This document shows positions 46,712 to 57,740 of a stretch of DNA of 64,000 bases, in pieces. Every line of letters begins with the position of its first letter. Positions within the stretch are counted from its first letter, which is position 1. The notes below the pieces were generated by a model. It saw only the letters and a program-made list of their open reading frames with translations, ran no database searches and was not told the DNA's origin. The position numbers were made by a program, and so were the translations under genes. Source of the DNA: Pseudomonas cichorii (GTDB lineage Bacteria; Pseudomonadota; Gammaproteobacteria; Pseudomonadales; Pseudomonadaceae); the NCBI RefSeq assembly GCF_018343775.1, contig NZ_CP074349.1:5570001-5634000 (forward strand), given 5' to 3'.

Positions 46712-47505
46712 GCGATATCCCGGAAAACGATCAGCAAATGCCGCTGGTCTCGCACCTCACAGAATTGCGTACACGCCTGCTGCGTTGTGTTGCGGCGGTG
46801 TTCCTGATTTTTGCCGGTCTGTTCTACTTCACTCAGAAGATCTACACGCTGGTTTCGGCTCCGCTACGGGTCTACCTGCCTGAAGGCGCGACAATGATCG
46901 CCACAGACGTGGCCTCGCCGTTCATCACGCCGTTCAAGCTGACCATGATGGTAGCGCTGTTCCTGTCCATGCCGGTCATCCTGCACCAGATATGGGGCTT
47001 TATCGCGCCAGGCCTGTACAAGCACGAGAAGCGTGTTGCCGTTCCTTTGCTGGTATCGAGCATCATCCTGTTTTATGCAGGCATGGCGTTCGCTTACTTT
47101 CTGGTCTTCCCGCTGATATTCCACTTCTTCGCCAGCGTGACGCCTGAAGGCGTGTCAATGATGACTGACATCGCCAGTTATCTGGACTTCGTCATGACGC
47201 TGTTCTTCGCCTTCGGTGTCGCCTTCGAGATTCCGGTAGCCGTGGTGCTGCTGGTCTGGATCGGCATCGTCGACGTGAAGTACCTGAAAAAGATTCGTCC
47301 CTACGTGATCATCGGCTGCTTCGTGGTCGGCATGATACTCACGCCGCCGGACATCTTTTCCCAGACCCTGCTCGCCGTGCCCATGTGGCTGCTGTTTGAA
47401 CTGGGCATCCTGTGCAGTTCGATGATCAAGAAGCGTGGCGAACACCCGGACGACCAGCCCGACGACGCTGACAAGCAAGACCAGCCGCCCGCGACACTGT
47501 CGTGA
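46708..47505 (+). CDS. tatC: Twin-arginine translocase subunit TatC
   Basis: A 265-residue six-helix membrane protein. The N-terminal [14 protein letters not shown] holds the conserved Glu and Arg for twin-arginine recognition; the first periplasmic loop has [18 protein letters not shown]. The C-tail is acidic ([13 protein letters not shown]). It overlaps rsmE by four bases at GTGA. Confidence 0.97.
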   Translation: MSDIPENDQQMPLVSHLTELRTRLLRCVAAVFLIFAGLFYFTQKIYTLVSAPLRVYLPEGATMIATDVASPFITPFKLTMMVALFLSMPVILHQIWGFIAPGLYKHEKRVAVPLLVSSIILFYAGMAFAYFLVFPLIFHFFASVTPEGVSMMTDIASYLDFVMTLFFAFGVAFEIPVAVVLLVWIGIVDVKYLKKIRPYVIIGCFVVGMILTPPDIFSQTLLAVPMWLLFELGILCSSMIKKRGEHPDDQPDDADKQDQPPATLS

Positions 47506-48209
47506 ACCTGCTGCTTCTTGAAGAGGCCGACTTCATTGCGGTCGACCGGGTCATTCTGCGCGACAGGCGCCTCAAGCACATGCAAGAGGTGCATCGCGCA
47601 GAAATCGGCGACAGCCTGCGCGTAGGCCGCCTCAACGGCTTGCTGGGCACCGCCGAACTGATTCGTCTCGAAAGCCATGAAGCCGAATTGCGCATCAGCC
47701 TGGACACTGCACCTCCCGCCAAACTGCCCCTGACCCTGCTGCTGGCCCTGCCTCGGCCCAAGATGCTGCGCCGGGTGTTCCAGACGGTTGCGACCATGGG
47801 TGTCCCGAAAGTCATCCTGCTCAACAGCTACAGAGTTGAGAAAAGCTTCTGGCAGACGCCATTTCTGGAGCCCGACGCCATTCGTGAGCAACTGATTCTG
47901 GGGCTGGAACAGGCTCGCGACAGCGTGCTGCCAGAGATCGTGATCGAGAAGCGCTTCAAACCGTTCGTCGAAGATCGTCTGCCACAACTGGCACAAGGCA
48001 CGCTCGGGCTGGTGGGTCATCCCGGTGAGTTTGCGGCCTGCCCGCGAGCAGTTGAGCAACAGGTCACACTGGCAATCGGTCCCGAAGGTGGCTGGATTCC
48101 CTATGAAATCGACCTGCTGCGCAAATCCGGCCTGCAACCGGTGCAACTGGGTGACCGCATACTGAGAGTCGAAACCGCCGTGACAGCCCTGCTGGCCCGT
48201 CTATTCTGA
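47502..48209 (+). CDS. rsmE: 16S rRNA (uracil1498-N3)-methyltransferase RsmE
   Basis: A 235-residue SPOUT methyltransferase starting with GTG at 47502. An N-terminal PUA-like domain is followed by the trefoil-knot domain with [30 protein letters not shown] and [11 protein letters not shown]. It methylates U1498 of 16S rRNA. Last gene of the hisIE-tatABC-rsmE series. Confidence 0.96.
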   Translation: MNLLLLEEADFIAVDRVILRDRRLKHMQEVHRAEIGDSLRVGRLNGLLGTAELIRLESHEAELRISLDTAPPAKLPLTLLLALPRPKMLRRVFQTVATMGVPKVILLNSYRVEKSFWQTPFLEPDAIREQLILGLEQARDSVLPEIVIEKRFKPFVEDRLPQLAQGTLGLVGHPGEFAACPRAVEQQVTLAIGPEGGWIPYEIDLLRKSGLQPVQLGDRILRVETAVTALLARLF

Positions 48210-48234
48210 GCCTTTCTTTTATCGGTTCCCTGAC

Positions 48235-48261
48235 TACAGTTTTGTAATTGAGAGCCGATGT
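48235..48261 (+). promoter_or_regulatory. Sigma-28 (FliA) promoter of the first chemoreceptor
   Basis: TACAGTTT at 48235-48242, 11-base spacer, GCCGATGT at 48254-48261. The consensus TAAAGTTT-N11-GCCGATAA is matched at 7 of 8 and 6 of 8 positions with exact spacing. The start codon is 38 bases further on. Confidence 0.75.
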
Positions 48262-48299
48262 AGAAGCGAATCTATAAAAATAGATATTGAGGAGTTGTC

Positions 48300-50216
48300 A
48301 TGTATCGCTGGTTCGCTCGAAGTCTCGCAAACGCGGGTGTAAGTTTGAAATTGGCGATCGGCTTCGGTCTGGTCCTGGCATTGACGCTGATGATTACGGC
48401 TACGGCCTGGCTCAGCACACAAGGCCTTATCTCTCGCGGAGACAGGGTTGCGTCGATCACCGATGTCAACGTGCTGACGCTTGAGCTGCGCATCAATCGC
48501 ATGCGTTACGAAACACTGTACAACGCCGAAACAGCCAGCGCTGTCGTGGCAAATCTGGACAAGCTCGACGCCGCACTCAAGTCAGCCAGAGCCTTGCTCC
48601 GATCCCCTGAGAATATCAAGCGGCTGGACGCCCAGATCCAGAGCGCCAATGAGTATCGCCAAGCCTTCGGCGAAATGACCAAGGCTATCGAAACCCGTGA
48701 AGGCACTCGCAGCCTGATGGGCGACAATGCCGACAAGGCCGTTGCCGAAGTCGGCAAGATCGAAGCCGAACTCTTGAAAGCCGACAACATCCTGGCCTTC
48801 AACAATATTGTCGGTGCCAGCAAACAGATCCAGCAGGCTCGCTTTCAAGTGCGCGGCTACACCTACAGTGGCCGCGCTGAATTCGAGAAAAACGCCAATG
48901 CGGCCATCGATGAAGCGATGACCGGTATCAATACGCTGGCAGGTGATATTTCCTCGTCTTACCTGCCCATGCTGCAACAAGCCATTGCCGGCCTGAAAGG
49001 TTATCGCGCTGCTGTTGGTCAATACCGCGATGCGCAGGCAGCCAGTAAGGTAGCGCTGGAAAAAATGACGGCACTTGGCATAAAAATGCTGGCCGTCAAC
49101 GATGAAATGATCGATGCACAGACCGTCAGCCGCGATGCCGAAAGCGCAAAGTCGGTCATGATGATTGCCGTCGCAACAGCCCTGGCACTGGTCTTTGGCA
49201 TTCTGGCGGCCTGGGTCATCACTCGCCAGATCACCGTACCGCTGCAAAAGACACTCGACGTGGTAGAACGTGTTGCCTCCGGTGACCTGAGCCAGAATCT
49301 GGTCATTGATCGCAATGACGAACTGGGCAGGCTGCAAGGCAGTATCCAGCGCATGACCGTTTCCCTTCGCGAGCTGATTGGCGGTATCCGCGACGGCGTG
49401 ACCCAGATCGCCAGCGCTGCCGAAGAATTGTCCGCTGTGACCGAACAGACCAGCGCCGGGGTCAACAGCCAGAAGGTCGAAACCGATCAGGTCGCCACAG
49501 CCATGCACGAAATGACGGCAACGGTGCAGGAAGTTGCGCGCAATGCCGAAGAAGCGTCGGAAGCGGCCGTTGCCGCCGACCAGCAGGCCCGCGAGGGTGA
49601 GCGCGTGGTGAAAGAAGCGATTTCCCAGATCGAGCGCCTGGCCTCCGCGGTCGGCAACTCCACCGAAGCCATGGGCGCGCTCAAGCTGGAAAGCGACAAG
49701 ATTGGCAGCGTTCTGGACGTAATCAAGTCGGTGGCCGAGCAGACCAACCTGCTGGCCCTGAACGCGGCCATCGAAGCGGCACGGGCCGGTGAAGCCGGTC
49801 GCGGGTTTGCGGTAGTAGCGGACGAAGTACGCAGCCTCGCGCAGCGTACCCAGAAGTCCACCGAAGAAATCGAAGCACTGATCGCCAGCCTGCAGAACGG
49901 CACTCAGCAAGCCTCGAGCATCATGGACAGCAGCCGCGATCTGACCGCCAGCAGCGTGGACCTGACCCGCCGCGCCGGCACGTCGCTGGAAAACATTACC
50001 CAGACCGTGTCTGCAATCCAGTCGATGAACCAGCAGATTGCCGCAGCGGCAGAGCAGCAAAGCGCCACCGCCGAAGAGATCAACCGCAGCGTGCTCAACG
50101 TTCGCGACGTCTCCGAGCAGACCTCCGCAGCCAGCGAAGAAACCGCCGCTTCCAGCGTCGAACTGGCGCGCCTGGGCAATCACCTTCAGGTGCTGGTGGG
50201 CCGCTTCAAAATCTGA
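48300..50216 (+). CDS. Methyl-accepting chemotaxis protein, HBM-type (McpK-like)
   Basis: A 638-residue transmembrane receptor: helix TM1 about 17-38, a 245-residue all-helical periplasmic domain with the size and heptad pattern of a helical bimodular (HBM) sensor, TM2 about 285-305, HAMP to about 358, and a signalling domain whose tip [20 protein letters not shown] is near 481. No CheR-binding pentapeptide at the end (VLVGRFKI). HBM receptors such as McpS and McpK sense TCA acids; McpK of P. aeruginosa, also next to rsmE, binds alpha-ketoglutarate. Ligand here is inferred only. Strong GAGGAG ribosome site. Confidence 0.9.
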   Translation: MYRWFARSLANAGVSLKLAIGFGLVLALTLMITATAWLSTQGLISRGDRVASITDVNVLTLELRINRMRYETLYNAETASAVVANLDKLDAALKSARALLRSPENIKRLDAQIQSANEYRQAFGEMTKAIETREGTRSLMGDNADKAVAEVGKIEAELLKADNILAFNNIVGASKQIQQARFQVRGYTYSGRAEFEKNANAAIDEAMTGINTLAGDISSSYLPMLQQAIAGLKGYRAAVGQYRDAQAASKVALEKMTALGIKMLAVNDEMIDAQTVSRDAESAKSVMMIAVATALALVFGILAAWVITRQITVPLQKTLDVVERVASGDLSQNLVIDRNDELGRLQGSIQRMTVSLRELIGGIRDGVTQIASAAEELSAVTEQTSAGVNSQKVETDQVATAMHEMTATVQEVARNAEEASEAAVAADQQAREGERVVKEAISQIERLASAVGNSTEAMGALKLESDKIGSVLDVIKSVAEQTNLLALNAAIEAARAGEAGRGFAVVADEVRSLAQRTQKSTEEIEALIASLQNGTQQASSIMDSSRDLTASSVDLTRRAGTSLENITQTVSAIQSMNQQIAAAAEQQSATAEEINRSVLNVRDVSEQTSAASEETAASSVELARLGNHLQVLVGRFKI

Positions 50217-50224
50217 CGCGAGCA

Positions 50225-50254
50225 GGAAGCGGTGCATGTCACCGCTTCCTTGTT
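50225..50254 (+). terminator. Intrinsic terminator after the first chemoreceptor
   Basis: Ten-base-pair stem GGAAGCGGTG / CACCGCTTCC with a 5-base loop, followed by TTGTT, 8 bases after the stop. Confidence 0.75.
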
Positions 50255-50422
50255 CGACAGGTTACGCCCCTCAACGTGACCGGTTTCACCCGAAAGTCCT
50301 CCTCGGAAATCTCCTACGACCTCTTCAGGTCCAGCGATACCTCTCTCCTGCCGATGCGCTCATGACGCATGCCCTGCAACCTTCAGGGACTGCTTTTGCT
50401 CGCTGATCGCAGGAGAATCCCG

Positions 50423-52366
50423 ATGTTTAGATGGATCAATCACTCGCTCGACAACATGAGCGTCAAACTCAAACTGTCCCTGGGCTTCGGCCTGGTTCTA
50501 TTGCTGACTCTGGCTATCACGCTGACCGGCTGGCATGGCCTGGACACCATGATCGAGCGCTCCGAGTCGCTGTCCTCGATCGGCCAGCTCAGCAACCTGA
50601 CCAAGGACCTGCGCGCCGAGCGCATTATTTTCCGCGAGGAAAATACTCAGGAAAACGCCAACCGGGTGGTAGAACGGCTCAATGAGCTTGAGGCTCAACT
50701 GGCGACGCTGCGCCGGGAAACCGATGATGCCAAAAGCATCGCGCTGCTTACCGAGCAGAGCCAGATCGTCAGCCGCATGGAAAAGGCCTTTGCCGACCTG
50801 GGGCTTGATCGCAAGGCACGCGACCAGTCGCGTATCGAGCTGGACCAGCAATCGGAACAGGCAGTGAAAGCCGTCGCACAGGTCGAAAGTGAAGTGCTCA
50901 AGGCCGTGAGCCAGGAGCAGGACAACAGCGAACGGCTGGATGAATTCACCAATATTTCCCAGCTCAAACAGCAGATCCAGATTGCCCGCTATCAGGTCCA
51001 GGCCTACACCTTTACCAACAAGGAAGCCGACGAATCGGCCGCTATCGCCGCCATCGACGAAGCACTCAAGGAAGTGCAGCAGATTGCCCAGGAGCAGGCC
51101 GACGAGAATATCCAGGGCCTCATACCCGCCAGCGAGACGTTACAGCGTTATCGCGAGCAACTGACCCGCTTCAAGGACATTCAGGTCAAGGTCGAGGTCC
51201 TTCAGGAAAACATGGAAGACCTGGGCGACAAGATGCTGGACCTAGTTGCCCGGCTGATCAGCCTGCAAAGCACCCAGCGCGATGTCGAGGCTGCTGGCTC
51301 GCGAACCCTGTTGACCAGTGTGGCCGGGCTGGCATTGCTCATCGGGCTATTGGCAGCCTGGGTCATGACGCAACAGATCACGCTTCCTTTGCAGCAGACG
51401 CTGGTCGCAGCCGGGCGCATTGCCAAAGGCAATCTGAGTAAGGATCTGGATATTCAGCGTCAGGATGAAATGGGCCAGCTTCAAGACAGCATGCAGACCA
51501 TGACCTCAAGCCTGCGGCATCTGGTAAGCGGCATTGGCGATGGGGTCACCCAGATAGCCAGCGCTGCCGAACAGCTCTCGGCAGTAACGGAGCAGACCTG
51601 TGTCGGGGTCAACAGCCAGAAAGACGAAACCGATCAAGTCGCCACCGCCATGAATCAGATGACGGCAACGGTGCAGGAAATCGCCCGCAATGCACAAGAA
51701 GCCTCTCAGGCGGCGGTCACTGCCGATCAGCAGGCCCGTGACGGCGACAAGGTGGTCAGTCAGGCCATCAGCCAGATTGAGCAACTGGCCAGCGAAGTCG
51801 CCAACTCCACCCAGGCCATGAATCGGCTCAAGCTGGAAAGCGGCAAGATTGTCGGAGTGCTCGATGTGATCAAGTCCGTCTCCCAGCAGACCAACCTGCT
51901 GGCCCTCAATGCGGCCATCGAAGCGGCACGGGCCGGTGAAGCCGGGCGCGGGTTTGCTGTGGTTGCTGACGAGGTACGAGGCCTGGCGCAACGCACCCAG
52001 GAATCCACAGAGGAAATCGAGGAACTGATCGCAGCCTTGCAGAGCGGCACCCAGCAAGTCGCCACGACTCTGGACAACAGTCGCAGCCTGACCGACAGCA
52101 GCGTGGAACTGAGTCGTCGTGCGGGGTGTGCGCTGGAGCAGATAACCCGGACGGTGGCCACCATTCAGGACATGAACCAGCAGATCGCGACCGCCAGCGA
52201 GGAACAGAGCAACGTGGCCGAGCAGATAAACAGCAATGTGCTGAGGGTGCGGGATATTTCGGAACAGACCGCTGCTGCGAGCGATGAGACAGCCGCATCA
52301 AGTGTCGAACTGGCCCGGCTGGGCACTCACTTGAGGGAACTGGTGGGGAAGTTTCGGGTGAATTAA
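50423..52366 (+). CDS. Methyl-accepting chemotaxis protein, paralogue of the preceding gene
   Basis: A 647-residue receptor from the ATG at 50423 (CAGGAG upstream). Same plan as its neighbour: TM1 about 13-36, helical HBM-like sensor of about 255 residues, TM2 about 295-313, HAMP and a signalling domain with the identical tip [20 protein letters not shown] near 490. The signalling half is nearly the same as in the upstream gene while the sensor has diverged strongly. It has no equally good sigma-28 site; only GCCGATGC at 50349-50356 resembles the -10. A terminator separates the two genes. Confidence 0.9.
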   Translation: MFRWINHSLDNMSVKLKLSLGFGLVLLLTLAITLTGWHGLDTMIERSESLSSIGQLSNLTKDLRAERIIFREENTQENANRVVERLNELEAQLATLRRETDDAKSIALLTEQSQIVSRMEKAFADLGLDRKARDQSRIELDQQSEQAVKAVAQVESEVLKAVSQEQDNSERLDEFTNISQLKQQIQIARYQVQAYTFTNKEADESAAIAAIDEALKEVQQIAQEQADENIQGLIPASETLQRYREQLTRFKDIQVKVEVLQENMEDLGDKMLDLVARLISLQSTQRDVEAAGSRTLLTSVAGLALLIGLLAAWVMTQQITLPLQQTLVAAGRIAKGNLSKDLDIQRQDEMGQLQDSMQTMTSSLRHLVSGIGDGVTQIASAAEQLSAVTEQTCVGVNSQKDETDQVATAMNQMTATVQEIARNAQEASQAAVTADQQARDGDKVVSQAISQIEQLASEVANSTQAMNRLKLESGKIVGVLDVIKSVSQQTNLLALNAAIEAARAGEAGRGFAVVADEVRGLAQRTQESTEEIEELIAALQSGTQQVATTLDNSRSLTDSSVELSRRAGCALEQITRTVATIQDMNQQIATASEEQSNVAEQINSNVLRVRDISEQTAAASDETAASSVELARLGTHLRELVGKFRVN

Positions 52367-52370
52367 GAGC

Positions 52371-52434
52371 TTCACGAATAAATTCGCTCCTAGGGGGATT
52401 TTCAACACCCTAGGAGCGAATTCATTCGCGAAAA
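52371..52434. repeat. Family A inverted repeat, copy 8
   Basis: Arms TTCACGAATAAATTCGCTCC and GGAGCGAATTCATTCGCGAA around a short loop, between the convergent chemoreceptor and opgH genes. Confidence 0.85.
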
Positions 52435-52445
52435 GACAGTGCAGC

Positions 52446-55028
52446 TTAAGCCAACACCGGCTCCGCATCCTGCTTGACCGGCTGAAGCGGCAGCAGAGGT
52501 GCATGTGGATCGGCTTCGATGGAAGCACGCCACGCAGCCAGCCACTCGGGGTGGCCTGCATTCCAGACCTGATCGTGCAGACGCCCCAGAGCGACAGGGT
52601 CGCTCAGCAGCATCAGACGCTCATGGTTGCTGAGCTTCTCGGGACCGACCTTGAGTGCATGCTCGACGCGCTCATGACGAACCGTCTCGACAGGCTGAGC
52701 CAGACGGTGACGGGAAGTCGCCAGCGCACACGCCAGGGCGTTCTGCTGAGGATCGACCACCGCACGGATGAAGCCTTCCTTCAGTGCATGCCAGCGGTTC
52801 TCGTGGGTGTACTGATCGGTGGAGATCAGTTCCTGAGGCGTGTCGTACTCTTCCGGGATCAGGAAGAAACTTTCGTCACGCGCCTTGAGACCCAGCTTGG
52901 TACGGCTGGAAATCACCGAGACCGGAATCGACAGCATCAGGGAAACCACGATCGGCGCAAGCCACCACAGGAAGCTCGGGTTCAGCCAGGCCACCAGCAA
53001 GGCCCAGCAGGCACCCAGCAAGGTTTGCGGACCATGGCGTTTGACCGCCTCGATCCATGGCGTGGAGTCGTCGTCGCGCTGCGGAGAGTTCCAGGTCGCG
53101 GCCCAGCCCAGGAAAGCAGCCAGTACGAAACGGGTGTGGAACAGCATGCGAACCGGAGCCAGCAGCACCGAGAACAGCATTTCCAGCAGCATCGAAACCG
53201 TAACCTTGAACTTGCCGCCAAATGCCTTGGCGCCCTTGGCCCAGATCAGAATGACGCTGAGCAGCTTGGGCAGGAACAACAGGACAATGGTGGTCGAGAA
53301 CAGTGCGACGGCTTTTTCCGGGTGCCATTGTGGCCACAGCGGATACAGCTGACGCGGTTCAAGGAAGTAGGTCGGCTCCATCAGCGTGTTCACGGCCAGC
53401 AAGGCGGTGGACAACACCAGGAAGAAGAACCATAACGGCGCCGACAGATAGGACATCACGCCTGTCAGGAACACCGCACGGTGAACCGGGTGCATGCCCT
53501 TGACCAGGAACAGCCTGAAGTTCATCAGGTTGCCGTGGCACCAGCGGCGGTCACGCTTGAGTTCGTCCAGCAGGTTGGGCGGCAACTCTTCGTAACTGCC
53601 CGGCAGGTCGTAGGCAATCCACACGCCCCAGCCGGCACGGCGCATCAGCGCAGCTTCGACGAAGTCGTGGGAAAGAATCGCACCGGCAAACGCACCCTTG
53701 CCCGGCAACGGCGCCAGGGCGCAGTGCTCGATGAAGGGTTTCATGCGGATGATCGCGTTGTGGCCCCAGTAGTGGGATTCACCCAACTGCCAGAAGTGCA
53801 GACCGGCCGTGAACAGCGGGCCATAGACCCGGGTCGCGAACTGCTGCATGCGTGCATAAAGCGTGTCCATGCCCGAGGCACGTGGCGCAGTCTGGATGAT
53901 ACCGGCGTCCGGAGTAGCCTCCATCAGACGTACCAGACTGGTCAGGCATTCGCCGCTCATCACGCTGTCGGCGTCGAGCACGACCATGTAGCGGTAATCG
54001 CCACCCCAGCGACGGCAGAAGTCATCGAGGTTGCCGCTCTTGCGTTTGACGCGACGGCGACGACGACGATAGAAGATCTTGCCGAAACCACCGGTTTCGC
54101 GGCACACGTCCAGCCAGGCTTGCTGCTCGGCTACGGCGATGTCGGTGTCGTTGGTATCGCTGAGTACGAAGAAATCGAAGCGATCCAGATCGCCCGTTGC
54201 GGCAACCGACTCGAAGGTCGCACGCAGACCGGCAAATACCCGTGGCACGTCTTCGTTGCAGATCGGCATGACCAATGCGGTACGCGCACCGGCTTCGATC
54301 GGCTCGTTACCGGCGCTGGCACCGGAGATGCGGTATTTGTCACGACCGGTGAGCAGTTCGAGAAAGCCCATCAGTGCAGTCCAGAAACCGGCCGAAACCC
54401 AGCAGAACAAGATTCCGAACAGCAACAGGATACTGGTCTGCAAGGCATAAGGCAGAACCTGCCATGCGGTCTGCACGAAGGTCTGGCGAGTGATTTCGTC
54501 CAGCGAAACCAGCGACCAGCCCTGATACGGCAGAATGCCTTTCATGTACCAGCCAGCCACGATGGTCTGGCCAAGCATCAGCAACAGCAGAATGTAGCGA
54601 CGAATCGAACCGACCGTACGCCAGCGCGCCTTGGGCAGATCACGGGGCAGATCGCTGTGATCGGGCTTGGGCGGGTTGGTCTTGCCGGTCAGACGACGCC
54701 AGCCACGCACCAGAATGTTGGTGCGCCATGGCTCCGGAACCACCTTGGTACGACGGATCGGTGGCGTGGCCTTCAGGCGGATACGGCCGCTGGCATCGAC
54801 GTCGAGCAGTTCGGCATCCTGCAGTTCGTCAGCCGTGGACAGCGTCAGGCGACGGCCGACGGACGCCTGGGCGACCTCGGCCTTGTCGCTTACCGGCTGG
54901 GCGGAAAGACGTTCGTGCAATTCAGCGAACGACTTGCAGCTGGCAAGTTCTGCCCGCTGCTCGTCACTCATCGGCAGGTGCGCCAGGTACTCGTTCAGAG
55001 ACTCTGGCACGGATAGAGAATTACTCAT
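52446..55028 (-). CDS. opgH: Glucan glucosyltransferase OpgH
   Basis: An 860-residue inner-membrane GT2 family transferase (hrpM/mdoH). Membrane helices flank a cytoplasmic catalytic domain with [21 protein letters not shown] (DxD-type) and DRRWCHGN (QxxRW-type) motifs. It polymerises UDP-glucose into beta-1,2-linked osmoregulated periplasmic glucan. In P. syringae this locus is required for full virulence. It overlaps opgG by 8 bases and depends on it for branching or export. Confidence 0.97.
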   Translation of the reverse strand: MSNSLSVPESLNEYLAHLPMSDEQRAELASCKSFAELHERLSAQPVSDKAEVAQASVGRRLTLSTADELQDAELLDVDASGRIRLKATPPIRRTKVVPEPWRTNILVRGWRRLTGKTNPPKPDHSDLPRDLPKARWRTVGSIRRYILLLLMLGQTIVAGWYMKGILPYQGWSLVSLDEITRQTFVQTAWQVLPYALQTSILLLFGILFCWVSAGFWTALMGFLELLTGRDKYRISGASAGNEPIEAGARTALVMPICNEDVPRVFAGLRATFESVAATGDLDRFDFFVLSDTNDTDIAVAEQQAWLDVCRETGGFGKIFYRRRRRRVKRKSGNLDDFCRRWGGDYRYMVVLDADSVMSGECLTSLVRLMEATPDAGIIQTAPRASGMDTLYARMQQFATRVYGPLFTAGLHFWQLGESHYWGHNAIIRMKPFIEHCALAPLPGKGAFAGAILSHDFVEAALMRRAGWGVWIAYDLPGSYEELPPNLLDELKRDRRWCHGNLMNFRLFLVKGMHPVHRAVFLTGVMSYLSAPLWFFFLVLSTALLAVNTLMEPTYFLEPRQLYPLWPQWHPEKAVALFSTTIVLLFLPKLLSVILIWAKGAKAFGGKFKVTVSMLLEMLFSVLLAPVRMLFHTRFVLAAFLGWAATWNSPQRDDDSTPWIEAVKRHGPQTLLGACWALLVAWLNPSFLWWLAPIVVSLMLSIPVSVISSRTKLGLKARDESFFLIPEEYDTPQELISTDQYTHENRWHALKEGFIRAVVDPQQNALACALATSRHRLAQPVETVRHERVEHALKVGPEKLSNHERLMLLSDPVALGRLHDQVWNAGHPEWLAAWRASIEADPHAPLLPLQPVKQDAEPVLA

Positions 55029-56952
55029 CGCTTGGCAACTGGTAGCTCCAGGTCTCGGTCATGACTTGCAGCGTCTTGGCCGGTTCCGGATGGGTGGGTG
55101 CGGCCTCGGCTTCAGGCTGCTTGATCTCTTTACCTTCAGCATCCTTGGCCACGTCGGCTTTCGCTACGTCAGGCTTGTCAGCTTTGGCTGCATCGGCCTT
55201 CGGTGCTTCAGCTTTCTTGGCGGGATCGGCCTTGGCTACGTCGGCCTTCGCGGCTTCAGGCTTGGCATCGCCAGCCTTGGTCGCATCGGCTTTGGCTACA
55301 GCAGCATCAGCCTTGGCAACTTCCTTGGCGGTTGCAGTTTTTGCAGCCTCTCTGGATGCTGACTTCTTGTCATCTTTGTCAGCGACAAGCACCGCAGGTT
55401 CCTTGCCAGGCTCGGCAGGAATTTCACGCAGCAGGTAGGCGCGCATCTCGGTCGGCTTGTTGCGGTCCTTGACCTTGACTCGCAGGGTCAGGCGATAGCC
55501 CTTGGTGACCGGGTTGTAGCGCAGGTTGTTCTCGACCAACTCGACGTTGTCATCAGTGGTGACCTGGCTGCGGATGGTCTTGTCTTCAGGCAAGGCGGCC
55601 AGAACCGGACCGACGAAGTCGACCAGGAATGCCAGGCTGCCGTCCGGCTGACGAACCAGGTTGGACTGCCTTACGTCACCGATGGAGCGCTGGGTCTGCT
55701 TGACCCAACCCAGATCAGGCGAATGGATGGCGTTTTCCTGCATGGTCCAGTGCAGACGGTAGTTGAACTCCATCGGCTCGCCTGGAGCAGCCAGGGTGTC
55801 GGGCTTCCAGAATGCAACGATGTTGTCGTTGGTTTCGTCGGCAGTCGGGATCTCGACCAGATCGACAGTACCTTTGCCCCAGTCGCCTTTAGGCTCGATC
55901 CAGGCGCTTGGGCGCTTGTCGTAGCGGTCGTCGAGGTCTTCGTACTGGCTGAAGTCACGACCACGCTGCAACAGACCGAAGCCACGCGGGTTCTCGACCG
56001 AGAAGCTGCTGACGGCCAGGTGTTTCGGGTTGTTCAGAGGACGCCATACCCACTCGCCATTGGCTGCCTGGATCGACAGACCGCTGGAGTCGTGCAGCTC
56101 ACGACGATAGTTGGGTACACGCGAAGGCTGGTTGGCACCGAACAGGAACATACTGGTCAGTGGAGCCACGCCCAGTTTGGTGACGTTTTCACGCAGGTAC
56201 ATGCGCGACTTCACGTCCACCAGGGTGTTGGTACCAGGACGCAGGGTCAACTGGTAGGCACCGGTAGCACGCGGCGAATCGAGCAGTGCGAAGATCACCA
56301 GATGGTTGTCATCCGGGCCCGGCTTCTCGATCCAGAACTCTTTGAAACGAGGAAACTCTTCGCCAGACGGCAAGGCGGTGTCGATCGCCATGCCACGAGC
56401 GGACAGGCCGTAGACCTGACCCTTGCCAATCACGCGGAAGTAGCTGGCGCCCAGCATGGTCATGATCTCGTCCTGCTTGTCATCCTTATTGATCGGATAC
56501 AGGACGCGGAAACCCGCATAGCCAAGCTTTTCAGTGGCTTTAGGGTCGATCTTGATGTCGCCGAAATCGAAACGCTCCGCGTCGTACTTGATCTCTTCGA
56601 CGGTGGTGGCCGTGACTTCGTTGATCTTGACTGGCGTGTCGAAGTGCATGCCCTGGTGATAGAACGACAGCTTGAACGGCGTCTTGTCGGTCGCCCACTC
56701 AGCCTTGTCTTCACGGAAGCGGATCTTCTGGTAGTCCGCGAACTTCATTTCGCGCAACTCGGTAGGCAGATTGCTTTTTGGAGCCTCGAACTTCTGCCCG
56801 GCCATTTCTTTGGCCTTTGCCGCTACATCATCAAGGTTGAATGCCCACAGTTGGCCTGAACCCAGCAGGCAGACAAGAGCCGAGCTTGCCAAAAGCGCAC
56901 TACGCAACCGTTTGACAGGTGTCTTTGGAGCATCACAGGGACTAACAATCAC
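55021..56952 (-). CDS. opgG: Periplasmic glucan biosynthesis protein OpgG, with C-terminal insertion
   Basis: From the GTG at 56952 (MIVSP start, GAGGG before it) the protein has 643 residues: signal peptide ending LWA, then [16 protein letters not shown] and the two-domain OpgG fold to about residue 520. A lysine/alanine/aspartate-rich segment of about 100 residues (around 522-620), with repeated AKAD, KADVA and KADP, interrupts the protein just before its conserved last strand (TETWSYQLP). E. coli OpgG is about 510 long. The enzyme shapes osmoregulated periplasmic glucans made by OpgH. Confidence 0.95.
   Translation of the reverse strand: MIVSPCDAPKTPVKRLRSALLASSALVCLLGSGQLWAFNLDDVAAKAKEMAGQKFEAPKSNLPTELREMKFADYQKIRFREDKAEWATDKTPFKLSFYHQGMHFDTPVKINEVTATTVEEIKYDAERFDFGDIKIDPKATEKLGYAGFRVLYPINKDDKQDEIMTMLGASYFRVIGKGQVYGLSARGMAIDTALPSGEEFPRFKEFWIEKPGPDDNHLVIFALLDSPRATGAYQLTLRPGTNTLVDVKSRMYLRENVTKLGVAPLTSMFLFGANQPSRVPNYRRELHDSSGLSIQAANGEWVWRPLNNPKHLAVSSFSVENPRGFGLLQRGRDFSQYEDLDDRYDKRPSAWIEPKGDWGKGTVDLVEIPTADETNDNIVAFWKPDTLAAPGEPMEFNYRLHWTMQENAIHSPDLGWVKQTQRSIGDVRQSNLVRQPDGSLAFLVDFVGPVLAALPEDKTIRSQVTTDDNVELVENNLRYNPVTKGYRLTLRVKVKDRNKPTEMRAYLLREIPAEPGKEPAVLVADKDDKKSASREAAKTATAKEVAKADAAVAKADATKAGDAKPEAAKADVAKADPAKKAEAPKADAAKADKPDVAKADVAKDAEGKEIKQPEAEAAPTHPEPAKTLQVMTETWSYQLPSDE
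55090..55385. repeat. AKAD-type coding repeat in opgG
   Basis: Degenerate tandem 9- to 18-base units encoding Ala-Lys-Ala-Asp, Lys-Ala-Asp-Val and Lys-Ala-Asp-Pro, in frame with opgG. The DNA shows repeated GGCTACGTCGGC and GGCTTTGGC-type words. Confidence 0.8.
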
Positions 56953-57215
56953 GAGCAACCCTCGCCGAAAACAGATGAAGAAACCAACGGCCAGCTATCA
57001 GATGCCGGGTTGGCGAGCATTGTTCCGACTCCGAATGGGCTTAATGATTCCCCAATCAATGTCAGAACCCGCTTCTGAATACGCAATGGACCAACTATCG
57101 TCGGTCCCCGTAGCGCGCGATTATCCAGTAGCACGCGTAACAACGCATCATGTATGACAAAGATTTTCTTGCACGCAGGGCTAATAAATCCGCGGCGGGC
57201 AGAGATTTCATCTTG
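56953..57215. other. 263-bp gap between dtd and opgG
   Basis: Contains the opgG leader and promoter (minus strand). I could not fix a promoter. No gene or strong hairpin is seen. Confidence 0.4.
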
Positions 57216-57653
57216 TCAGGTATCAAACAAAAATGTCACAGGGCCATCATTCACGAGATGAACCTGCATGTCCGCACCAAATTGGCCCGCTGCAACGACC
57301 GGGTGCGCGATCCTGGCCTGTGACAATAAATAGTCGAACAACTGCGCACCCAAGGCCGGAGGCGCTGCTTTTGAAAAGCCCGCGCGCATGCCGCTCTTGG
57401 TATCCGCCGCCAGCGTGAACTGCGAAACCAGCAGCAGACCACCCCCGACATCACGCAATGACAGATTCATTTTGCCGTCGTCATCGCTGAACACCCGATA
57501 GTTGAGCAGCTTATGCAGCAACTTATCGGCACTGGCCTGTGTGTCTTGAGGCTCTACCCCCACAAGAACCAGAAGCCCCTGATCCACAGCACCGACAACT
57601 TCTCCAGCCACTTCCACACGCGCACTTCGCACGCGCTGTAACAAGCCTTTCAT
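57216..57653 (-). CDS. dtd: D-aminoacyl-tRNA deacylase Dtd
   Basis: A 145-residue enzyme from the ATG at 57653: [15 protein letters not shown], the [23 protein letters not shown] segment near 78, and C-terminal GPVTFLFDT (the cross-subunit Gly-cisPro motif). It removes D-amino acids from mischarged tRNA. It follows pip by about 90 bp with a family A repeat between. Confidence 0.97.
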   Translation of the reverse strand: MKGLLQRVRSARVEVAGEVVGAVDQGLLVLVGVEPQDTQASADKLLHKLLNYRVFSDDDGKMNLSLRDVGGGLLLVSQFTLAADTKSGMRAGFSKAAPPALGAQLFDYLLSQARIAHPVVAAGQFGADMQVHLVNDGPVTFLFDT

Positions 57654-57680
57654 AAATAGGAAATCCCATCGCGCTGACTG

Positions 57681-57734
57681 TGTGGGAGCCAATTCATTCG
57701 CGAAAACAGCTTCGCGGATGAATCCGCTCCCACA
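57681..57734. repeat. Family A inverted repeat, copy 9
   Basis: Arms GTGGGAGCCAATTCATTCGC and GCGGATGAATCCGCTCCCAC around AAAACAGCTT, between pip and dtd. Confidence 0.85.
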
Positions 57735-57740
57735 AGGGGG

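Noticed and set aside
50330..50356. Sigma-28 promoter for the second chemoreceptor
   Set aside because: GCCGATGC is a fair -10, but the -35 (TCCAGCGA) matches only 3 of 8 positions.
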